From positions 1 to 18,767 of the forward strand of contig CALCME010000040.1 of assembly GCA_937965925.1 (NCBI GenBank): a stretch of DNA of 18,767 nucleotides, read 5' to 3'. Below are positions 1-8,894 of the stretch, one piece after another (the first letter of the stretch is position 1; each line of letters begins with the position of its first letter). The notes beneath the pieces are model-generated. The model ran no database searches and was not told the origin of the DNA. It saw nothing but the letters and a program-made list of their open reading frames with translations. Position numbers and translations under genes: made by a program. The stretch is from Candidatus Absconditabacterales bacterium. GTDB taxonomy: Bacteria; Patescibacteriota; Gracilibacteria; Absconditabacterales; Absconditicoccaceae.

Positions 1-1067
1 GTCGTTAACTGTCATCCAATAAAGATAGCCATTTGCTTACCAACAATTACATCAGTTATATTACAGAACAATTGCTTTCCTTTTTCATCAAAATTGATGG
101 TAGCTACGGGCTGTCATGTCTGAGATTGATTCACTCATGCATACTTAAAGTAAGCACCATTAAGAATATCTCACGTTTTCGGGTCTTGTGCAATGAGCCA
201 AGCAGGACGATACTCTACCAAGATGTCTTCTATATCGTACACTGTTTGAGTCGTTTCTGCAGTTCCACTTTCATCTGGAACTGACTCCTCACGTTTTCAA
301 TTAAACTTTGTAATGATATACCCATTCAGAGATTCGTTTGATGGATTCGATGCTGAGAAAATAACTCCATCACCATATGCTCCTTCAGATAGAGCTGGCA
401 GGACTGTTCACACAGGTCTTTCCTTGATCAAATCAAGATTATTTTGATAATATTCAGGAAGTTCTTCTAGCGTTTTTCACACATACGAATGATACATAAC
501 ATTATCTGAAGCTAACGAAAGAGCCAATGTTGGCATACTAACAGGAGATGCAACAGATTTTTTCAAGAGATCTTCGGCTAATACCTGTCTTGAAACTTTT
601 TGATCACTTCCATCTCATTCGTATGGAAGTTTAAATTCAAGTTCTACTGTTTTACCAATAATTTCTTTTGCTTGATCCAGATCACTCACTCATCATATTT
701 CTACTACCACATAATCACCATCGTCCAATGACTGAATATAACTTGTGTAATCGCTTACTCACAACGCAGAAATTCTTTTGTCAATATTCTGCAAGATAAT
801 ATCTTTCACTCATCTTACGACATCATTATATTCTGCTTCTTCGGTATATACTTGTTGATATTTCCCAAGATCAATCTTATACGTAAGACTTACTCAACCT
901 GCAATGTCCATTCATTTTGAAAAATGATTGATCCCATCGGTGGTGAGGACAAAACTTTCTGTGTTTGTTTCACTAGAAAACTCCTTTCAAACGAAAAAAA
1001 TCAAGAACAAAGAGAGTAAAATCAGAAATCAATACATCCATAATCATCAAGTATACTTCGTATTCAT
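1..1067 (-). CDS. secD: Protein translocase subunit SecD, N-terminal part (cut by window edge)
   Basis: SecD works with SecF and SecYEG to drive late steps of protein export across the inner membrane. Read with UGA=Gly, 355 codons are open from ATG 1067 to the window edge. Residues about 9-26 form the first membrane segment. The family motif GMDIAGGVSLTYKID follows, then the P1 periplasmic domain with VVEIGGVSDLDQAKEIIG and a region reading KTVELEFKLP. Near the edge are ATINFDEKGKQLF and VGKQMAIFIGGQLTT, the SecD block that precedes the C-terminal membrane helices. Those helices lie outside the window. Several family glycines are TGA codons. No Shine-Dalgarno motif precedes the start. The gene lies 121 bp downstream of a small membrane protein on the same strand. 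The identification is firm; only the C-terminus is missing. Confidence 0.93.
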
Positions 1068-1115
1068 AGGCTAAACAACGTATAAAGGAAATAAAAACAT
1101 TCAAATGTACTTCTA

Positions 1116-1159
1116 CACTTTATAAGTATTAAGTATTATAAAGTGAGTATTATAAAGTG
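1116..1159. repeat. Cluster of 14-bp repeats upstream of secD
   Basis: Two directly adjacent copies of AGTATTATAAAGTG lie at 1132-1145 and 1146-1159. An inverted partial copy, CACTTTATAA, lies at 1116-1125, so 1116-1145 can also fold as a hairpin with 10-bp arms. On the secD strand each direct copy reads CACTTTATAATACT and contains a perfect TATAAT -10 hexamer. The cluster sits about 50-90 bp upstream of the secD start. It may be an operator array or a duplicated promoter element; which one is inference. Confidence 0.5.
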
Positions 1160-1188
1160 ATCGATTACTTATGTACTTACATATCTAC

Positions 1189-1431
1189 TTACTCATCAAA
1201 TTCATCATCATCAAAAGCAGATGTTCATCAAGCAAAAAATGACCCTAACATACTCATCGGAGCCATCACACTTTGCTCAACATTCTTGATTTGCTGTTTT
1301 ACTCAGCGAACGGTTGATGCAAGTGAGTTCATAATACTTAGTCCATATCATAAAATCACTATGAGCATTACTATGCACACTGCACCTCATATTCTGAGGA
1401 TATAATCAGCTATCATCAATACATCTTCCAT
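1189..1431 (-). CDS. Small single-pass membrane protein, function unknown
   Basis: This 80-residue protein is not recognised. It has a short N-terminus (MEDVLMIADYILRIGG), one hydrophobic membrane segment at about residues 16-32 (AVCIVMLIVILGYGL), an amphipathic stretch with heptad-like spacing (about 35-55, including VRGVKQQIKNVEQSV), a Gly/Met-rich part and a strongly acidic tail, FDDDEFDE. The outline resembles small anchored coiled-coil proteins of the DUF948 type, but I see no diagnostic motif. Four UGA codons are read as Gly. The gene ends in TAA and lies between a TPR protein and secD on the same strand, with gaps of about 120 bp on each side, so a role near the membrane or export machinery is possible but not shown. 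Confidence 0.75.
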
Positions 1432-1496
1432 GCAAATTAAATTTTCAATAAACACTCAATAAACACAATCTAACCAGTAACTAATACGATTTTGAC

Positions 1497-1529
1497 AAAA
1501 AAAGACAAGTGTAATAGATGCTACTTACA
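1497..1529 (-). terminator. Probable terminator of the TPR gene
   Basis: On the minus strand a stem of about 8 bp with one bulge (TGTAAGTAG / CTATTACA, + coordinates 1510-1529) is followed within a few bases by a run of seven T (1497-1503). It lies 20 bp past the stop of the TPR gene. The stem is weak, so the call is moderate. Confidence 0.45.
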
Positions 1530-1549
1530 GTGATTACTATTGACTCAGT

Positions 1550-3112
1550 CTATCTCTCCATCATAATATCTTTAACAAGCATCTTAACTGACTGGTATTC
1601 ACTTTGATCTTGCGTAGATCACAAAGATTGAATATACCATCTTACTGCCTCTTCTTGAAGTCACAACTCGTATGCAGTAGATCATAAAAGCAAATAGACA
1701 TCCTTATGAGGATATCGCTCCACCACACGAGTAAGGTACTGATATACTTTGTCGTAGTCTTCCAATATCGTGTATAGTCATGCTTTCCCATATAGACAGA
1801 TATATACCAGTTCATTGTCCATATCCTCATAACATTTCTCCAAAAGCATATCAATATCTGTCGTCAACGTATCTATAAACCTCAATGAGCGATCACGATC
1901 AGAGAAGAATAACTCTTGGAACAAAGAAAAATAATCATGCACATACAGTTTTTCACGCTTGAGAAGTTGACGGAGCGTTTGTGAATATCCTCATATATCT
2001 CAAGCTTTACTATACGCAAGGAGACGATATCTTTGGACATCTAATGAGTTTTTTTGTTCGACTAGTTGATTGAGTCTTAAGACTGTTTCAGGATACCTTT
2101 CAAGTGAGTATGAAGTAATTGCTCACAAGAACGTGTACAGTTCTTTATTCGGCTCATCATGAGACTTCAAATAATCAAAAGATTCGAACGCCTGAGCTCG
2201 ATCTTCTAGCATAAGTGAAGCATATGCATCGAGTTGATATCAGAGGAGATATTTCTTATCTTGCTCTATAATTGAGCGAGCAACATGCTGTGAGATACGA
2301 TACCATCATTCTTGAAACATTCCAACCGACACAAGAGCTTGGAGATAGTATTCTGGAGTATCTACAAATTCATCAGCACGAAGTACCGAAGCATCATACT
2401 TTTTTACAATTCAAGCATATTCACTCCCCCTCAGGTTCTCCATATATATGCCATAATTTTCCATATCTCACCTCGCAAGAGTGATGAGAGAGTAATAAAA
2501 ATCTCTATCTGTTTTCGTAAGAAGTCAGTCTGTAACATATGAATCCACAATGTGTTTAAGACGATTGAAAATCGAAAAATCTAATTCTACAGCATTGAAT
2601 AAAGCAAGAAGATACGTTTTAACATCTACTGACGAGAGTCCTCAGTCTTTTTGTTCCAGTATCTGTAAATACTTGAGTGCTTTGTCAAAATCTCTCAGGA
2701 CGACTGAGAGTGAAAATAAACCAGGGAGAAGATGCTGATCATATGTAGACTCATACAGAGACTCTATTAAAGAGAGCTGGTAGAATGAATTTGCTGGAGC
2801 AAGAGAGATCTTCTTGAGATGATCCTCATGAGTTGCAGAAATATTTCATACTTGAATTTTTTGAAGCATCTCATCAATATGATTCCCTTGTTTTTGCTCG
2901 TTTCCTTGAGTATTCATTGAGGATTTTCCTCTTTCTTTCTCAAGTAAAGAACGATCTATCGTATCCTGTATAGATGCAAGTTCCATTGAGAGTTCTTGTT
3001 GCTCACGCAACTGTTTTTTCTGACTTCCCGTCCATAGCAAAAATCCTCCAAGGATTACAACCAGGATTCATCAAAAAAGATACAGTGACGTATTGTTGTT
3101 TTTCTTTTGCAT
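1550..3112 (-). CDS. Membrane-anchored TPR-repeat protein
   Basis: This 520-residue protein has a short basic N-terminus (MQKKNNNTS), one membrane anchor at about residues 10-28 (LYLFGGILVVILGGFLLW), a charged Gln/Glu-rich coiled-coil-like stretch to about residue 90, and then a long all-helical region with tetratricopeptide-like spacing. The clearest repeats are near the C-terminus, for example YDKVYQYLTRVVERYP and AYELGLQEEAVRWYIQSLG. TPR proteins are scaffolds for protein contacts; the partner cannot be read from the sequence. ATG 3112 was chosen because it gives the anchor directly and the upstream bases hold a stop. The gene ends in TAG and has a likely terminator. Its large domain would face outside the membrane if the anchor is N-in, which is inference. 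Confidence 0.85.
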
Positions 3113-3208
3113 ATGCTCACAGCAATCAAAAATTATTTCATTATGTAGCTATGTAGGGACGGATTGAATTCTTTTCAACTATTCTCAATCTTACACTATT
3201 CTTACACG

Positions 3209-3421
3209 TTATGTAACCATATCTCACACCGTAGGTGATCAAAACAACTGCCTAAGTAAGAGTATAGGAAACAAAAGTATTCTCCACACACTAGGCTTCT
3301 CCCACAAAAATGCAGGATATTCCTTAAACAAAAAAACCAACAGATGATGAAATCTATTGTCGTCCTTTTTATTGTCGAAAGGATAGATAAGAATATCTTT
3401 AAGGAGAAGAAGGAAGTTCAT
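3209..3421 (-). CDS. Small hypothetical protein (uncertain)
   Basis: This 70-residue open frame (ATG 3421, TAA 3209-3211) encodes a protein rich in Leu, Phe and Trp, starting MNFLLLLKDILIYPF and containing FLWEKPSVWRILLFPILLL. It could be membrane-associated. It matches no family I know. Support comes from position: it fills the gap between elp3 and the TPR gene on the same strand and has a promoter-like TTGACT-16-TACGAT directly upstream. It contains only two UGA codons, both near its end. It may also be a chance frame in a leader region. Confidence 0.4.
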
Positions 3422-3428
3422 GTAATTA

Positions 3429-3456
3429 ATCGTACTAAATATTATGTTTGAGTCAA
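3429..3456 (-). promoter_or_regulatory. Candidate promoter TTGACT-16-TACGAT
   Basis: On the minus strand the -35 hexamer TTGACT (3451-3456) is followed after 16 bp by TACGAT (3429-3434). The expected start of transcription falls at or next to the ATG at 3421, which would make a leaderless mRNA for the small ORF and perhaps the TPR gene. This is a consensus match only. Confidence 0.4.
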
Positions 3457-3513
3457 TGATCGATAGAGCTAGATTGAACCAATCATATTTACAAAAATCA
3501 GAAACTACTCAGA

Positions 3514-5577
3514 CTAGATCTTTAACTCTTTCACCATATACGTCCCCTCCAAACTATACCCTATCTTACGATAGAATCACCTCACTCATACTCATGAGAT
3601 CACACTCAGTGCAGCATATCATCTTTTCTGAGCTACTTGCTCTGCTATGTCCATGAGCTGACTCCCAAATCATCTATGTTGAGCACTGCTAGATGATTTT
3701 TTTTCTGCTGGATCTACTATGAGAGATTTCAAACTCCCATAGACATGTACCTCTCTCACAAGAGCTTTCCCTTCTTCTATTCATGTATAGTCTATAGCCA
3801 TTCACTCATCAGGAAGAAGCAACCTCACAAATCCATACAGATATCAGAGCTTATCTTCAAATGAAACAAACATCTCTTCCCCATTGGATGAGCGATAACG
3901 ACGGACGACGATAAAAGGCAGATCAGAAATTACTTTACTGTTATCCGAAGCTATAGCATTCGTCTGTATATTCGGTTGTATATCTTGTGCGTCTTTTTTC
4001 TTTTCTCTTTTATCTTTTTTCTTTCTTCCCTTCGTTGCTATATTTCTATACTCTCTACATCTGGTACACAGACAGACAAAATTCCTCTCCGAGTGCGTAT
4101 CAAGCAGTCCTCATATCGTATATGTTTCCATACGTTCATCAATCTTTCGCGTTTCTCACGAAAGAGAAGTATATGAATCATTTTGTATTCAAAGTGGTGT
4201 TTCCATATATGACAAAAATTCTCATATATCACGACAAGAAATCAAAAAATCTTGCGAAGTTTCTTCTCTGTTCTGATCTTTTTCTAGAATGACCAACCTT
4301 TTCTCTCATGAGTGAAGTCTTTTATATTGTTTCTCACGCTTCACTTCATCTTCTGCAAACTCCTTTGTCATTTCATTCATCACGAGCTGTCTTAGATTTG
4401 GAGTGTTCGCTCCTGCTACTACCTCATTCGTATCGAAATCACGTGCGAGACGTTTGATTCTTGAGTACGGAGGAATGATATTTGTTTTGAATGTTCTAAC
4501 TAAGTGCTTCAAATCATCATCTTTGATAGGCTCATATTCCCCAGACTTAAAGAGATCGTACAATGGGGTGTTTGGTATAACGGCAGTCGGATAGAACTTA
4601 AGTTCATCTGATTTAATTCGTGGAGTAGAAAAGGCAATACGAAATGTCTCCTCGTCCATCTCAGGAGTAGACGTATACAATCCAGGCATATAGTGATTTG
4701 AAATCTTGAATCCATACTGACGGAGTTTATGCATAGCTCGTCTGATTGCTTGGTTATCATGACCACGAACATTTGCTTCATGTACATTATTATGCAACGT
4801 CTGTATTCACATCTCTACTCTGGTCACTCAGAGTCCACGTCGAAGCTGACAGTTCTCATCAGTTACATATTCGGGTCTCGTCTCTATAGTCAGTCAGATA
4901 ATCCTTTTTGGAGCGGTTTCATTGAGTAAGACTGACTCTTCTACTGTCTCTGGATATGGAATATTCATTCATTCAGTGACCGTATATCTTGCTGACTTGT
5001 CTGAGGTAAAATCTATTTCTATATGATCCAAAAATTCTGTAAACGTGTTACATGCATCATAAAGTCATTTTATAAACTCTTTCTTATATGATGTCGGATA
5101 GACATCTCGCGTTCATCATAAGACAATCATTTCAATCTTATCAGTTCTATGACCCGTTAAGGTAAGACTTAGTAGTCTATTATAGACTTGTTTATAAGGA
5201 TCAAAGTGATTCAAAAGAGCACGCATTGCTCCGGGTTGAGTATTTATATAACTCTTAGGCATAGTAGCGTCATTTGGACAGAAGATACACTTCCCAGGAC
5301 ATCGAAACGGTTTGGTTAGTACCTGTACAGCAACAATTCCTGATTGTGATCTAATTGCACGTTTCTTGAGTAATCATTCTATCCAGTCATTTTCATTACT
5401 CTTCCCAAATGTCACCATACTATAATATGTCTTGAGTACTTGCAAGTTTGTTGGAACATTCTCTTTCCCATGCTCTTTTGCCCATTTTCTCTTACATACA
5501 ATGACATCCTCCCTCGTGCGTTTTGCATCAGGTAGGTTCAATATTGTATAAACTAATAGCTCTAACTGCTCTTTCAT
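3514..5577 (-). CDS. elp3: Elp3-family tRNA U34 carboxymethyltransferase (radical SAM + GNAT)
   Basis: Elp3 uses S-adenosylmethionine radical chemistry and acetyl-CoA to start cm5 modification of the wobble uridine of tRNAs. The 687-residue frame carries, in order: a family-typical N-terminus; the radical-SAM cluster C93-x3-C97-x2-C100 (RCPGKCIFCP); the Elp3 blocks QPGAMRALLNHFDPYKQ, VEMGIQTLHNNVHEANVRGHD and YGFKISNHYMPG; the Cys cluster CLCTRCREYRNI (C502, C504, C507) that fits the Elp3 zinc site; and a C-terminal GNAT acetyltransferase domain with Q633-HRGFG (QxxGxG) and GYAALSVISGVGVRGFYRK. It is longer than usual because of a Lys-rich insert before the GNAT part. UGA codons occur at conserved glycines. 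A weak SD-like GGAAG precedes ATG 5577. Elp3 is typical of eukaryotes and archaea and patchy in bacteria. Confidence 0.95.
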
Positions 5578-5644
5578 CTTCTTCCAGAAATTAAAATAAT
5601 CCTACGGATTTTTGATTCCCAACATTTAAGCTGAAACTCACTCT

Positions 5645-5650
5645 ATTATA
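5645..5650 (-). promoter_or_regulatory. Candidate -10 box for elp3
   Basis: A perfect TATAAT on the minus strand lies 67 bp upstream of the elp3 start and downstream of the terminator at 5720-5753. No convincing -35 hexamer accompanies it at 16-18 bp. It is the best promoter candidate in this gap. Confidence 0.4.
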
Positions 5651-5692
5651 TACTCAAAACTCAGTCAGTAATTGGAGTATTTATACATCTAT

Positions 5693-5713
5693 GGGAATTG
5701 GTTTAGAATTCCC
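5693..5713. repeat. Short perfect inverted repeat upstream of elp3
   Basis: GGGAATT, a 7-base loop, then AATTCCC. It lies about 45 bp upstream of the candidate elp3 -10 box and just past the neighbouring terminator. It could be an operator or a minor hairpin; there is no further evidence. Confidence 0.35.
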
Positions 5714-5719
5714 TATATA

Positions 5720-5753
5720 TCAAAAAAATTAACCTCACTATCGTAGCGAGGTT
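5720..5753 (-). terminator. Intrinsic terminator after the secreted papain-like gene
   Basis: On the minus strand AACCTC...GAGGTT form a hairpin with an inner CTA/TAG pairing (5731-5753), followed by TTAA and then a run of seven T (5722-5728). It lies 48 bp past the stop at 5801. Confidence 0.8.
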
Positions 5754-5800
5754 GAAGGATTTATCAAGTATTTATCAAGGAATCAATGAAAGAATTCCTT

Positions 5801-7378
5801 TTACGATCCCCCAGCAACTACCCTTTCAAAATTCATCATATATTCATCATCAAATGGAAGTGAATCTGGGATAATAAGCTCAATGTTCTTTTCTTCACAG
5901 ATAAACGATTCTGGTTCCACCTGAAGTGCTCAGAAAAGTTTCATTTTCTTGAGCTCAATAAGATTTCTAATTTCTTCGTCTTGAGTCATTTCTGCTATCA
6001 CATCATAGACGATATCTGTATGTAAGTAATATTCTCGTCCTGCATTGTGAGGATGTGCTATATATGTAGAAAGAAGTTGAGGTTTGATTGATTTCGTCCC
6101 TCTTAGCGTATCTAGTATATACCAGTTCTCATCGCTAGCTTTGAAGACAAGCACTCTATGTCATTGAAGGATATACGACTTGTAGACTGAACTCATTGAT
6201 GCTCATGCATTTTCAGCCTGTTCTACTATACGTGATGATTTATATATATACAGATCATGTGCTACAGCAGAAGTATTCTCTAGCACTGATTCCAAAAATC
6301 TATCATTCACATTCGTCAAATCACCATAGGTAATACCATAGTCAATGAGTGCAATTGCATCTCATCTAGAAATGTAAGTAGAGGATCATAGACCAGCCAC
6401 CTCACGTTTTTGTGGATAGAACTGTTGCAAATTAAGTCTCGTCATCATTGAACAATACGGCATCCCTCATTCGACCCTCACTCCGTTCACTGTTTCTAGA
6501 AGAGGAAGTCAGTTAGTATCATAAGCAATACGAGTAGGACTTGGTTCGATAGTTAATGGCTTGGGGATATCATCATTTTCAACATCACCAGAGAGAACAT
6601 CTCAAGATAATCATTCTGAATCTCATGTTCATATTTCAGGATCAACGAGAGATTCTTCATGTTCATCGTCTTGAGTTTCTTGTTGATCTACAAGTGGAAG
6701 TTCTAGTGGTTCGATATTTCAAAATGAGTTCTCGTCTAAATCTTCTTGTTGATTTCCTTTTTCTTCAAGAGGTTCTGGAAGTCATGGTTGTTCTTCAGTT
6801 TGTTCTTTAGTTGGTATAAGTAATGGGAAATACTCCTCTTCATTTTCAACTATATTTTCTTGATCTTTCTCATCTTCTTGGACTTCCTGATCATCTTGAC
6901 GTTCGACTACTAGATCTTGTAGTACCTCTACTCATTCATCAACTGGTTTTGCTTTTACTTCTCAATTATTTTGGTTATTTAGCTTAATCTTTTCTTTGAA
7001 AGAAAGCTCTTGAACTTGCTGTTCCTCTTTTAGTTCATTGCCTTTATCAACTTCTGGAATTGGTTCTTGAATCGGTTCGGGTTGCTCTAGTTCTTGACTA
7101 GGATTATTTTCGATAACCACTTCCACTTCTACTTGAGGAGCAGCAACCTCTACCTCTGCCTCAATTAGTTCAACGTCTACCAGTTCAACAACTTCTGGAG
7201 AAACAACTTCAACAATATCATTAGCAGTCAGAATCTCATTGTGATTAAGAACTATGTCTGCTTCAGTACCTGCATCCAAAGCATGTAACGAATGAACAGG
7301 AAATAACAACGTCACCATCATAAGAATGATGGTCTGTATTTTGAGAATTGTAAGATTATCTGATTGTATGAGTGACAT
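5801..7378 (-). CDS. Secreted acidic protein with probable papain-fold (C39-like) C-terminal domain
   Basis: This 525-residue protein begins with a signal peptide (hydrophobic core about residues 13-28, possible cleavage after SLHA at about 33). Residues about 34-285 form a very acidic, Glu/Gln/Val/Pro-rich low-complexity linker. The folded C-terminal part has C309 in GMPYCSMMTRLNLQQF, H407 in LQGHRVLVF and D423 in NWYILDTLRG. That Cys-His-Asp order, with the His strand followed by a W-x-LD strand, fits the papain-like fold of C39-type peptidases or transpeptidase/transglutaminase relatives. The domain call is inference from motif order; I recognise no named family. Many UGA codons are read as Gly. 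A strong promoter lies upstream and a terminator downstream, so the gene appears to be transcribed alone. It probably acts at or outside the cell surface. Confidence 0.8.
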
Positions 7379-7444
7379 AATGGGTGATAAGTATAATTGT
7401 ATGAAATTTCTTTTCTTCTCTTTGTGGATATTATATGTGTATGT

Positions 7445-7472
7445 ATAATACCATTCTCAAACAAAAACTCAA
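7445..7472 (-). promoter_or_regulatory. Promoter of the secreted papain-like gene
   Basis: Minus strand TTGAGT (7467-7472), a 16-bp spacer ending in TGG, and TATTAT (7445-7450). The TGG makes an extended -10 element. The expected leader to ATG 7378 is about 60 bases. This is the best promoter match in the window. Confidence 0.6.
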
Positions 7473-7675
7473 TTCAGTTCGCAGGAAAAAAGCAAGAACT
7501 TATTGACTAATGTTATTCTATGATATGGTATACTTAATTTCACCGACTATGTGACAGAATTACTTCATTGGAAAAGAAAAATACAACATAGCTATAGTTC
7601 ACCAAATGAGTGAAACACTACATTCTCTACCAACAAGATATTTCCAATAATCTGACATAAAGAGAGAATTTTTTC
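7473..7675. other. Intergenic stretch without a clear gene
   Basis: This is the central part of a 379-bp gap between two minus-strand genes (7379-7757); the flanks of the gap hold a promoter and a terminator. I find no convincing open frame. On the plus strand there is an extended -10-like TGGTATACT (7526-7534) with TTGACT 20 bp upstream (7503-7508). Farther on, ATTCTCT and AGAGAAT can pair, just before a run of six T ending near 7672. These would bound a plus-strand transcript of about 130 bases. Evidence is weak because the spacing is long and the loop is large. Confidence 0.3.
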
Positions 7676-7710
7676 TGAAAAAAAACGTCTAGGATATTAA
7701 TCCTAGACGT
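7676..7710 (-). terminator. Intrinsic terminator of the thioredoxin-like lipoprotein gene
   Basis: A perfect inverted repeat with 11-base arms ACGTCTAGGAT / ATCCTAGACGT and a 4-base loop (7685-7710) is followed on the minus strand by a run of about seven T. It lies 47 bp past the stop at 7758. This is the strongest terminator in the window. Confidence 0.9.
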
Positions 7711-7757
7711 AATATAAGTAGTATATCTGCAATCTGAAGTACATATCCAAATTGGTA

Positions 7758-8192
7758 TTAACAACCAGATAGACTCTTCAATTGATCTAATGTTTTCCCT
7801 CATGGGAATGCTTGACCATCACCATCTACCCAAGTAGGATATCATTGAATTCAAGCAGCAGTACATGAAGCACTATCTTTATCACAATCTATGTATTCAA
7901 CCGTAGCGAAATCAGCTCCAAATGTTTCTTTCTGTTTCTTACAGTGACCACATCGTTCAGTTCAATACATTTTGAAACCTTTGTCAGTTAGACAAGAAGC
8001 TAGAGTTGTAATATCATCAGCACTTTGAGTACCAAAATCTGCATCAGCATTAGCTGCATCTCCTGCTTGAGCTTCAACTGCTGGTTTTACTTCAGGAGCA
8101 GTACCATCAGTTGGTACAGCTTTTTGCCCACCACATCACATCATAATCAGTCAAGCTAATCATACTAAGCTTAACGAAAGTAATTTTTTCAT
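7758..8192 (-). CDS. Thioredoxin-like lipoprotein with CGHC active site
   Basis: This 144-residue protein has a lipoprotein signal peptide (MKKLLSLSLVGLAGLIMMGC, lipid Cys20) whose glycine before Cys20 is a UGA codon. A short Ala/Asp-rich linker follows, then a thioredoxin fold with C81-G-H-C84 (YGTERCGHCKKQKETFG) and the cis-Pro loop GIQGYPTWVDGDG. Extra cysteines occur at about C67, C101 (YIDCD), C107 and the C-terminal LSGC. The YG-x-x-x-C-x-HC-x-x-QKE-x-FG pattern is that of the thioredoxin domains linked to vitamin K epoxide reductase (VKOR) homologues, which pass electrons for disulfide formation. It would act on the outer face of the membrane. No VKOR or DsbB partner is in the window. 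It is a single gene with its own extended -10 promoter and terminator. Confidence 0.92.
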
Positions 8193-8223
8193 CTTGAAGT
8201 TAATAAGTAGATAAAGATAAACG

Positions 8224-8232
8224 AGTATACCA
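8224..8232 (-). promoter_or_regulatory. Extended -10 promoter of the thioredoxin-like lipoprotein gene
   Basis: Minus strand TGG followed by TATACT (8224-8229), about 32 bp upstream of ATG 8192. The -35 region is poor, which is common for extended -10 promoters. Confidence 0.45.
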
Positions 8233-8310
8233 TAAGAAAATTAATCGTGATGTCTATTAATTTTTTGATGATACTTTGAATTCACATTTGACTTTACCTT
8301 AGAAAATTAT

Positions 8311-8769
8311 ATGAAAGTCCTCATTAAGAACAAACGTGCTTGATTTGATTACGAGATCACAGATTCACTAGAAGTGTGAATAGTCTTAACCTGACATGAA
8401 GTTAAATCACTCAAGCAATTAAAATGACATGTAAATGATGCAGTTGTCCTCATTCAGAACCAAGAACTTTGGATTCATAATCTTGATATACCACTGTATG
8501 AGTTTGCTTCACATGTCACAACATGAGCGTATGATGCAAAATGAAAGAGAAAACTCCTGATCAACAAAAAAGAACTCTGAAGACGATATGCAAAAATCAA
8601 CAAAACATGACAACACATCGTCCCTATAGAACTGTATCTAAATCCCCGCAATCGTATTAAGGTCAAAATATGACTCGCCAAGAAAAAGAAAAAAGTCCAG
8701 AAAAGATCAGCCCTCAGAGAAAAAGACACCAAAAGACAGATGGATAGGGAAATTAGTAAATGGAGGTAA
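8311..8769 (+). CDS. smpB: SsrA-binding protein SmpB
   Basis: SmpB binds tmRNA and brings it to stalled ribosomes for trans-translation. The 152-residue frame matches the family along its whole length: GFDYEITDSLEVGIVLTGHE and EVKSLKQL at the start, then QELWIHNLDIPLYEFAS, the basic middle KGKRKLLINKKEL, PIELYLNPRNRIKVKIGLAKKKK, and the basic tail ALREKDTKRQMDREISKWR that mimics a codon-anticodon stem in the decoding centre. Length is normal. Gly codons in GFDY, EVGIVLTG and IGLAKKKK are TGA. It has no SD motif; a TAGAAA hexamer lies only five bases before the ATG, with TTGAAT 18 bp upstream of it, so the mRNA may be leaderless. The gene is divergent from the lipoprotein gene and has its own terminator. 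The tmRNA gene is not in the window. Confidence 0.97.
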
Positions 8770-8804
8770 TCTATAACATATCCATACTCAGCTAGAAATT
8801 ATTG

Positions 8805-8837
8805 AAATACATGGATTTTAATCCATTGTATTTTTTT
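8805..8837 (+). terminator. Intrinsic terminator of smpB
   Basis: AAATACATGGATT pairs with AATCCATTGTATTT (one bulged T) with a short loop, and a run of T continues to 8837. It lies 36 bp past the smpB stop. Confidence 0.8.
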
Positions 8838-8865
8838 GATTGATCTTTAATCCCAGATATGTAAT
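8837..8865 (+). promoter_or_regulatory. Candidate promoter TTGATT-17-TGTAAT for the gene at 8895
   Basis: TTGATT (8837-8842), a 17-bp spacer and TGTAAT (8860-8865) match consensus at four and five of six positions. The leader to ATG 8895 would be about 23 bases. Confidence 0.35.
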
Positions 8866-8894
8866 CTTAATTTTAATAAAAAAAACATATCATT

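Noticed and set aside
4038..4232. 64-codon minus-strand frame inside elp3
   Set aside because: It is a shifted frame; the elp3 frame reads through this stretch with the zinc cysteines and GNAT linker once UGA is Gly.
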